From Anaerolineales bacterium (GTDB lineage Bacteria > Chloroflexota > Anaerolineae > 4572-78 > J111): 64,000 nt of DNA. A program made the position numbers and the translations under genes. A model generated the notes under the pieces. That model was not told where the DNA came from, searched no databases, and saw nothing but the letters and a program-made list of their open reading frames with translations. Below are positions 57,811-64,000 of this stretch, in pieces. Each line of letters starts with the position of its first letter. The first letter of the stretch is position 1. The stretch covers positions 186,001 to 250,000 of the forward strand of contig JABTUK010000004.1 of the NCBI GenBank assembly GCA_015075405.1, read 5' to 3'.

Positions 57811-60105
57811 ATGAAATTTTGGAAAAAAAGTCTGATGGCCCGGCTGGTGATATACTTTTTGTTGTTATCACTGGCTACAGTGGGCCTGGTCGGCTTTATT
57901 GCTTTCAGACAAGCCCGTGAAGCCTTAAAGGAGTCTGTTTTCAACCGGCTCAAGGCTGTGGCGACGTTGAAAGAAGACGAATTAAATCGCTGGGTAACCG
58001 ATCAACTGCGCGATGTGGTTTTTATTGCCCAGATTCCACTGCTCAAAGAACAGGGAGAATCGCTTTTTGCCCTGAATGAGACTGACCCTAACTATCAAAC
58101 CATCTACGATAACCTGACTCGATATTTAATCTCGATTATTGCCAGCAAACCGGGTTTGCAAGAGATATTTATGCTCGATCCGGCGGGCCGGGTGGTTATC
58201 TCTACCAATAGAAGGCACGTGGGAGAGGATCGGTCGGGCGAATATTATTTTTTACGGGGTCAGGAGTTAATTTTTCCGGCCAGCACCTTTGTCCAGAATG
58301 TCTACATCTCACCGGTAACAAATAAACCTGCTATGACCATTGTGGTGCCCTTTTTTGGGAAATCGGGGCAGCGGCTGGGGATATTGGCGGCTCACCTGTA
58401 CCTGGAACGGATGGACCGAATTATCCTCAATCGTACCGGCCTGGGTGAAAGCGGCGAAACCTATCTGGTGGATAAAACTTACACCTTTGTCTCAGAAGCC
58501 CGCTTTAGAAGCCAGCAAATAGAATTTCCGCAGGGGATTCACACGGTGGGAATTGACGCCGCTGTGGCTGGTATTGACAGCTTTGGGCTGTATGAGAATT
58601 ACGAAGGGATTCCGGTTATTGGCGTTTATCGCTGGCTGGATGATCGCGAGATGGCCTTGCTGGCCGAAATGCGCCAGGATGAAGCCTTTGCCCCGGCCCA
58701 GGAGCTGGCGCAGATCATTCTGTTGGTCGGATTGGTCTCGGCGGCCATTCTAGCTGTCGGCGTTTACCTGTTGGCTCGCCAGATTACCCGGCCTATTTTA
58801 GCTATGGCTCAAACGGCCAGTCAGGTGGCGGCCGGTAATCTCACCTTGACCACCCCGGTGATGACCGAAGATGAATTGGGCGCTTTGGGCCATGCCTTCA
58901 ACCAGATGACCGAGCAGTTGCGCGACCTGTATGAAAGCCTGGAAGAACGCCTGCGGACGGTGGTTTCCAATGCCCCGATTGTCTTGTTTGCTTTAGACAA
59001 AGAAGGGCGTTTCACCCTGTCAGAGGGAAAGGGGCTGGAAGCGCTTGAGGTTCAAAGCGACCAGATAGTGGGTCTATCAATATATGATGTATACCGTGAG
59101 GTTCCCCAAATTTTAGAAAATGTAGAACGGGCCTTAGCCGGCGAGTCCTTTTACAGCACCGTTCAAGTGCAAGGGGTGGTGTTTGAAAGTTGGTATGCGC
59201 CGTTGTATGACCAACATGACGACATTAAGGGCGTCATCGGCGTTGCCACCGATATTACCGAGCGTAAAAAGGTAGAGGCAGAACTGCAAGAAGCCAAGGA
59301 AGCCGCCGAAGCGGCCAATCGAGCCAAGAGTCAATTTTTAGCCAATATGAGCCATGAGTTACGCACCCCGCTGAACGCCATCATCGGGTACAGCGAGATG
59401 CTGCGTGAAGAAGCCGAAGAACGCGGCTACCAGGAGTTTACCCCTGATTTGCAGAAAATCAGCACAGCCGGCAAACATTTACTGGCTCTCATCCGAGAGA
59501 TTCTGGACCTGTCAAAGATTGAAGCGGGCAAGATGAGTCTCTACCTGGAAACGTTTGATGTATCCAGTTTGATTGAGGATGTGGTCATTACCGTCCAACC
59601 GCTGATTGCCCAAAACGGCAACCGCTTAAGCGTCAACTGCGCCAACAATCTGGGGGTGATGCGTTCGGACCTGACCAAAGTACGCCAGATGTTGATGAAT
59701 CTCCTGAGTAATGCGGCTAAATTTACCGAGAATGGCGTTATCACCCTGGCCGTGGAAAGACAGGGTGATAAGGTGACTGGGGAACAAGACGACGAGCAGT
59801 TAAATTTTTATCTTCTCCCCTTTGCCCCCCCGCCCCAAATCATCTTTCGGGTGAGCGATACCGGCATTGGCATGACTTCGGAACAGATGCAATCATTGTT
59901 CCAGGCTTTTACCCAGGCTGATGCTTCAACCACCCGTAGATATGGCGGTACCGGCCTGGGCCTGGTTATCAGCCGCCGCTTTTGTCAATTGTTGGGCGGA
60001 GATATTAGCGTCGAAAGCACCTTGGGGCAAGGTTCAACTTTTACCATCCGGTTGCCGGCCATTGTCTCCGAAGCCAAAAATGAAGCCCACGCCGTCAAAA
60101 TCTAA
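57811..60105 (+). CDS. Membrane sensor histidine kinase (Cache-HAMP-PAS-HisKA-HATPase)
   Basis: A 764-aa sensor. Helix 1 is LVIYFLLLSLATVGLVGFIAF (about residues 11-31). A dCache-like periplasmic domain of about 270 residues follows (IFMLDPAGRVVISTNRRHVGEDR, GETYLVDKTYTFVSEA). Helix 2 is near residues 307-328. HAMP (ITRPILAMAQTASQVAAGNL), a PAS domain with a C-terminal cap (GVIGVATDITERKK), and a coiled linker come next. HisKA has FLANMSHELRTPLNAIIGYSEM with His near residue 515. HATPase has NLLSNAAKFTENG, DTGIGMT and GGTGLGL. No regulator gene overlaps. A sugar-binding lipoprotein gene follows 23 nt on, suggesting they sense or respond to a ligand together. Confidence 0.93.
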   Translation: MKFWKKSLMARLVIYFLLLSLATVGLVGFIAFRQAREALKESVFNRLKAVATLKEDELNRWVTDQLRDVVFIAQIPLLKEQGESLFALNETDPNYQTIYDNLTRYLISIIASKPGLQEIFMLDPAGRVVISTNRRHVGEDRSGEYYFLRGQELIFPASTFVQNVYISPVTNKPAMTIVVPFFGKSGQRLGILAAHLYLERMDRIILNRTGLGESGETYLVDKTYTFVSEARFRSQQIEFPQGIHTVGIDAAVAGIDSFGLYENYEGIPVIGVYRWLDDREMALLAEMRQDEAFAPAQELAQIILLVGLVSAAILAVGVYLLARQITRPILAMAQTASQVAAGNLTLTTPVMTEDELGALGHAFNQMTEQLRDLYESLEERLRTVVSNAPIVLFALDKEGRFTLSEGKGLEALEVQSDQIVGLSIYDVYREVPQILENVERALAGESFYSTVQVQGVVFESWYAPLYDQHDDIKGVIGVATDITERKKVEAELQEAKEAAEAANRAKSQFLANMSHELRTPLNAIIGYSEMLREEAEERGYQEFTPDLQKISTAGKHLLALIREILDLSKIEAGKMSLYLETFDVSSLIEDVVITVQPLIAQNGNRLSVNCANNLGVMRSDLTKVRQMLMNLLSNAAKFTENGVITLAVERQGDKVTGEQDDEQLNFYLLPFAPPPQIIFRVSDTGIGMTSEQMQSLFQAFTQADASTTRRYGGTGLGLVISRRFCQLLGGDISVESTLGQGSTFTIRLPAIVSEAKNEAHAVKI

Positions 60106-60128
60106 CTGCCCGCAATGAAGAGGTAATT

Positions 60129-61460
60129 ATGTTAGACTCATCTCCCCCGAACACACCGCTAAAATTCTTGATTTTGCTGATGGTTTTCAGCCTGGCGCTG
60201 CCGGGCTGTCTGCCGCAAATTGAGCCATCACCGAGTAAAGATAGCGGCTCAGCCGAAACAGCCAGCCAACCCACCGATACCCAACTCAGCATTTTTCATT
60301 ACTTCAACGACACCCTGGGCCGGAACTCGATGGACAAGGTCATTGCTCAATTTCAAAAGGAATACCCTGATATCGAACCGCTGCGCAATCCGATGGATCA
60401 CGAAGCCTACAAGGTCACTATTCCGGCCCTGTTAGCCGGCGAGAACCAGCCGGATGTATTTTCTTACTGGGCCGGGGCGCGGGTGCAGTTTGTGGTGGAG
60501 GCGAACTATTTGCAGCCAATTGATGACTTGTGGGCGGCCAATAAGCTGGACGAAGTCTTCCCGCCCAGCATTGCCGCCGGGGCCACTTATAACGGCCAGA
60601 AATACTTTATGCCGATTGGCTATCATTACGTTGCTTTCTTCTATAACAAGCAGCTTTTTGATACGGTCGGCGCAGCCCCGCCAACCACCTGGGATGAGTT
60701 AAAAAGTGTGGCGGCCAAATTCAAGCAGGCCGGCATCCCGGCCTTCGCTTTAGGCTCGCGCGAACGCTGGCCGGCCCAATTTTGGTTTGATTATTTGATT
60801 CTGCGCACGGCGGGGCCGGCCTATCGGGCGGAACTCATGGCCGGTAAAAAATCTTACACCGACCCCGAAGTGGTGCGGGCGCTGGAACTTTGGAAAGAAC
60901 TGGTTGAGGCCAACTATTTCTACCCCGATGCCAACGCCTACGATTGGGCCGAGGCGGCTGATGCCGTCGCGCGGGGTCAAGCGGCCATGACCTTGATGGG
61001 CACCTGGATTACCGGCTATTACAAAGACAATGCTGCCTTTGAGCCGGAAAAGGATTATGATTATTTTGCCTTTCCTACGGTAGACCCGGGCGTGCCGGTC
61101 GCCGCGCTGGGTCCGATTGATGGGTTTGTTATGGCCAAAGGAGCGCTTCATCCCACTGCCGCCCGCCAGTTTTTAACCTTTCTGGCATCAACGGAACCTC
61201 AACTTATCTGGACTCAAGGGCAAGGGGCCTTGCCGCCCAGCAGCAAAGTAGACCCGACCGGCTATGACCCCTTGATTCAGCGCGTCTTAAAAGATGTGGC
61301 CCAGGCCGACACGTTTGCTTTTAATTATGATTTAGCCACTCCGCCGCCGATGGCCGAAGCCGGTCTGAATGCCTTCTCAGAATTTATGACTCGCCCTGAT
61401 AACTATATGAACATCTTGCAAAAAACCGAAGATAGCCGGCTGGAACTTTTTAAGCAGTAG
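60129..61460 (+). CDS. Extracellular solute-binding lipoprotein, family 1 (sugar ABC type)
   Basis: A 443-aa lipoprotein. A hydrophobic segment ends in lipobox LALPGC. The mature chain has the periplasmic-binding-protein-2 fold: FQKEYPDIEPLRNPMDHEAYKV, LLAGENQPDVFSYWAGARVQF, YFMPIGYHYVAFFYNKQLF, TWDELKSVAAKFKQAGIPAFAL, MTLMGTWITGYYKDN. These are typical of maltose/oligosaccharide-type receptors. No permease or ATPase gene of an ABC importer follows, and it is flanked on both sides by sensor kinases. It may therefore deliver ligand to a sensor rather than, or as well as, to a transporter. That role is inference. Confidence 0.92.
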   Translation: MLDSSPPNTPLKFLILLMVFSLALPGCLPQIEPSPSKDSGSAETASQPTDTQLSIFHYFNDTLGRNSMDKVIAQFQKEYPDIEPLRNPMDHEAYKVTIPALLAGENQPDVFSYWAGARVQFVVEANYLQPIDDLWAANKLDEVFPPSIAAGATYNGQKYFMPIGYHYVAFFYNKQLFDTVGAAPPTTWDELKSVAAKFKQAGIPAFALGSRERWPAQFWFDYLILRTAGPAYRAELMAGKKSYTDPEVVRALELWKELVEANYFYPDANAYDWAEAADAVARGQAAMTLMGTWITGYYKDNAAFEPEKDYDYFAFPTVDPGVPVAALGPIDGFVMAKGALHPTAARQFLTFLASTEPQLIWTQGQGALPPSSKVDPTGYDPLIQRVLKDVAQADTFAFNYDLATPPPMAEAGLNAFSEFMTRPDNYMNILQKTEDSRLELFKQ

Positions 61461-61463
61461 AAG

Positions 61464-61556
61464 TATCTTCTCAATATGTAGGGGCGAACCCTTGCGGTCA
61501 CCCCATAGGGCAGGCGCAAGGCCGTGCCCCTACCCCGAATTATTGAGTAGAAGATA
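61464..61556. repeat. GTAGGGGC-type palindromic element, second copy
   Basis: TATCTTCTCAATA at the left and TATTGAGTAGAAGATA at the right are imperfect inverted ends. GTAGGGGCGAACCCTTGCGG and GCAAGGCCGTGCCCCTAC form the core, inverted relative to the copy at 51961-52073. Confidence 0.7.
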
Positions 61557-61571
61557 ATTTTGGAGAATCGC

Positions 61572-64000
61572 ATGCCGCTACTTCAATCCGTCATAACTCG
61601 CTGGCGGAAGTTAAGTATCACCTATAAATTTGCCCTGGCTTTTAGCTTGTTTTTGGTCTTGATTATGCTAGTGGCGCTGGCCAGCTTCTGGGCTTTACGG
61701 GCCGTCCGCCAACAGACGGAAACAACGCTTGTCACCAGTATGCAGACTCAGCAGTTGGTTTTGGAAATGGCGGGCGCTTTGCAATCGGCCCGCCGTATCG
61801 AGAAGGAGTTTTTTTTGCGCCGGATGGAGTCAGGCTTGACCCGTTCCGGCCAAAGCGCAATTTGGGCGCATCAACGACAAATTCAAATAGTGGTTACCGG
61901 CAGCGCTAAATTACAAAAACTAACGGCCAATGCCAATATCAGCGCTGCTTTACAGAGAAACAGCACCAGTCTGGCCGATTATATCCCCCTGGTTAAGCTG
62001 TATGCCGCCAATTTTGAGGAAGCCGTGGGGCTGGTCGTCGAGTTAGAAGCTCGGGATACCGGCGTTTTGGCTCGTCTGGAGCAGCAGGCGACTTTGTTAC
62101 AGAACACCATCGAGGAAGTTGACGATCCGGTTTTAGCCGGCCTCTATTGGCAAATGCGGACTTCTGAAAAGGAATATCTGCTGACCCGCCAGGTTTCCCG
62201 GCTGGCCGCCGCCCGCCAATTGATCGCTCCGTTGCGTGAAGCAATTGACCTGTCGCCCCAATGGGACTCCGCCCAAAAGAAACTAGCCCTGGAGTATTTG
62301 GCAACCTATGAGTCAATTGCCCAGGAGTTGCTAACCCAGGATAACCAGATTCGGAACCTGCGCAGCGGCTTTGATTTACAAGCAACAGCGTTGGAACCCA
62401 TTTTTAACCAGTTGATTGCCCTGGCTGAGACCGAAGTAGAACAGGCTCGCCAGCAAATTACCTTGACTAACCGTGCGGTCACAGCATTTTTAACCGGAGC
62501 TGTCCTGGCGGCGGTGGTGTTGGCAGCTCTGATTGGTTTGCTCCTTAACCACAGTATCACCCGTAATGTGCTCAAGTTAAAAAATACAGCGCTGGAACTA
62601 CAACAAGGCCACCTGGAGGCGCGGGTGGATATGCAGCGCGGGGACGAGTTAGGCCAGTTGGCTGAGGCCTTTAATGCCATGGCCGGACGAATTAACGAAT
62701 TGGTGGGGAGTTTGGAAACCCAGGCCGCAGTTGCTCAAACACGTTTATTTGAAGCCATCGAGAGTATGCCCGCCGGTTTTTCGTTGTACGATGTCAACGA
62801 CCGCCTGGTGCTTTGCAACAGCAAATATCGTGATATGTGGGCCGAGAACGCCGATCTGATTGTGCCCGGTGTTTACTTTGAAGATCTGGTTCGCACGGCA
62901 GCTGAACGAGGCCATTATCCCGAAGCCGCCGGCTGGGTAGACGAGTGGGTCCGTCAGCGGGTCGAGCAGCACCGCAACCCGCAAGGCCCCATGGAACGAC
63001 TGCTGAATAATGGCGTCTGGCTGCAAATTAGTGAGTACAAAACGCACGATGGCGGCATTGCGGCCATCTTAATTGATATTACCGAGCGCAAATGGTCCGA
63101 AAAAGTGCGGGCGGCGATGTACCGGGTTTCCGAAGCGGCTAACTCGGCTCAAAAACTGGAAGAACTTTTTCTGGTCATTCACAGTGTTGTCGGCGGCATG
63201 ATCCCCGCCCGGAATTTTTACATTGCTTTGTACGACCCTGTTGCAGAAACTTTGTCTTATCCCTATTTTTTGGATGAGTACGATGAACCTCCGGCTGGCC
63301 CAGAACCCCTTGGCAAAGGGTTGACCGCCTATGTGCTGCGGACCGAACAACCGCTTTTAGCCTCACCCGAAGTGCTTCAAGAGTTAATCGGCCGGGGTGA
63401 GGTAGAGCCGGTAGGCGCTTTGCCCGTTGACTGGCTGGGCGTCCCCTTGAGGGCCAATGATAAGACCATTGGGGTGATTGTTGTGCAATCCTACAATGAA
63501 AATGTGCGCCTGGGAGAAGAAGAGTTAAATGTTCTTATGCTGGCCTCAACCCAGGTAGCAGCGGCGATTGAACGCAAGCGGGCAGAAGAAGCGCTGCGGG
63601 CATCCGAGGCCCGTTATAAAATCCTGTTCGATGCCGCGCCGGTGGGAATCTTTACCAAAGACCGGGCCGGTTATTATACCAGCGCCAATGATGACCTGCT
63701 GCAATATTGGTCGCAGAATCCGGTCGGCTTTCGGGATGCCGATTTGCTGCCGCCCGATATTGCCGCCGGATTGCGTCTGGCCGACGTGCAGGTGATGGAA
63801 GCGAATGAGGAACTGACCCTGGAAGAAGAGATGGAAACCCCCCAGGGCCGGCGCACAGTTCTCTCGCGCAAAACGCCGCTGCACGATGCCGACGGCAATG
63901 TGGTGGGTATTTTAGGTATCAGCCTGGATATTACCCAGCGCAAACAAGCCGAAACCGATTTGCAGAAAGCCAAAGAGGCGGCAGAAACCGCCAACCGGGC
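61572..64000 (+). CDS. Membrane sensor histidine kinase, N-terminal 809 residues (runs off the window)
   Basis: The frame opens at ATG 61572 (GGAG 6 nt upstream) and has no stop before base 64000. Helix 1 is ALAFSLFLVLIMLVALASFW. A helical periplasmic region of about 250 residues follows. Helix 2 is FLTGAVLAAVVLAALIGLLL. HAMP has GHLEARVDMQRGDELGQLAEAF. Then come a PAS-like domain (AIESMPAGFSLYDVNDRLV ... ILIDITERK), a GAF domain (about residues 510-670), another PAS (ILFDAAPVGIFTKD ... GISLDITQRK), and the start of the coiled linker KAKEAAETANRA. The same linker precedes the phosphoacceptor region in the kinase at 57811, so HisKA and HATPase should lie beyond the edge. Confidence 0.9.
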   Translation, partial: MPLLQSVITRWRKLSITYKFALAFSLFLVLIMLVALASFWALRAVRQQTETTLVTSMQTQQLVLEMAGALQSARRIEKEFFLRRMESGLTRSGQSAIWAHQRQIQIVVTGSAKLQKLTANANISAALQRNSTSLADYIPLVKLYAANFEEAVGLVVELEARDTGVLARLEQQATLLQNTIEEVDDPVLAGLYWQMRTSEKEYLLTRQVSRLAAARQLIAPLREAIDLSPQWDSAQKKLALEYLATYESIAQELLTQDNQIRNLRSGFDLQATALEPIFNQLIALAETEVEQARQQITLTNRAVTAFLTGAVLAAVVLAALIGLLLNHSITRNVLKLKNTALELQQGHLEARVDMQRGDELGQLAEAFNAMAGRINELVGSLETQAAVAQTRLFEAIESMPAGFSLYDVNDRLVLCNSKYRDMWAENADLIVPGVYFEDLVRTAAERGHYPEAAGWVDEWVRQRVEQHRNPQGPMERLLNNGVWLQISEYKTHDGGIAAILIDITERKWSEKVRAAMYRVSEAANSAQKLEELFLVIHSVVGGMIPARNFYIALYDPVAETLSYPYFLDEYDEPPAGPEPLGKGLTAYVLRTEQPLLASPEVLQELIGRGEVEPVGALPVDWLGVPLRANDKTIGVIVVQSYNENVRLGEEELNVLMLASTQVAAAIERKRAEEALRASEARYKILFDAAPVGIFTKDRAGYYTSANDDLLQYWSQNPVGFRDADLLPPDIAAGLRLADVQVMEANEELTLEEEMETPQGRRTVLSRKTPLHDADGNVVGILGISLDITQRKQAETDLQKAKEAAETANR

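Overview
The window looks like a chromosomal segment of a Chloroflexota bacterium, most likely Anaerolineae or a close relative. This is an inference from protein style. Secreted proteins and lipoproteins carry Thr/Pro-rich linkers, there are FLPLIVK / YLPIVMK-type motifs, NarL-type two-component pairs are frequent, one CHAT-TPR protein is present, and small palindromic repeats are abundant. I see no rRNA, tRNA or CRISPR array.

Layout. (1) 1-3733, + strand: the end of a secreted protein, a strong terminator, then a NarL-type kinase/regulator pair. (2) 3970-16751, - strand: a tightly packed eight-gene surface-polysaccharide locus, transcribed from 16751 down to 3970. It encodes MurG-like and GT4 glycosyltransferases, a heparinase-like protein, two aminoglycoside-phosphotransferase-like kinases, a glycosyltransferase/deacetylase fusion and an ABC exporter. 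Three pairs of neighbouring paralogs make up six of the eight genes. (3) 17016-22906, - strand: an ECF sigma factor, an anti-sigma-like protein, a TPR-CHAT (caspase-like) protein and a secreted subtilase, probably one regulated proteolytic module. (4) 23106-41361, - strand: a cell-surface and redox region. It has a very large cupredoxin/multicopper-oxidase-like protein (2331 aa), a CopC/YtkA-like protein, a membrane cytochrome c, lipoproteins, two small proteins, an Ig-repeat surface protein and an IgGFc-binding-like protein with an LPETG motif. (5) 41766-45920, + strand: a second NarL-type pair, divergent from the IgGFc-like gene, then a secreted protein and aat. (6) 46248-49910, + strand: a membrane glycerol-3-phosphate dehydrogenase complex built from a GlpA-like flavoprotein and SdhB/C/D-like subunits, plus a thioredoxin-reductase-like protein without its redox cysteines. 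(7) 49926-51814: a broken adenylate cyclase gene next to a broken IS701-like transposase. (8) 52383-64000, + strand: a ClpB-like ATPase, a ParB-like protein, a PruA-type aldehyde dehydrogenase, and a kinase / sugar-binding lipoprotein / kinase group that runs off the right edge.

Most notable signals. A multi-hairpin leader-like RNA element occurs in full upstream of two different surface/redox genes (33355-33574 and 39192-39413), with a shorter third copy at 3887-3966. A MITE with IS66-like GTAA ends and 8-bp target duplications has four copies. One copy is inserted exactly in frame (132 bp, 44 codons) inside the glycosyltransferase/deacetylase gene. A second MITE family, also with an 8-bp duplication, sits at the stop codon of the CHAT gene. 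A repeated dyad (consensus about TCxGACwTTTGTCkGA) lies in the divergent promoter region of the second two-component system.
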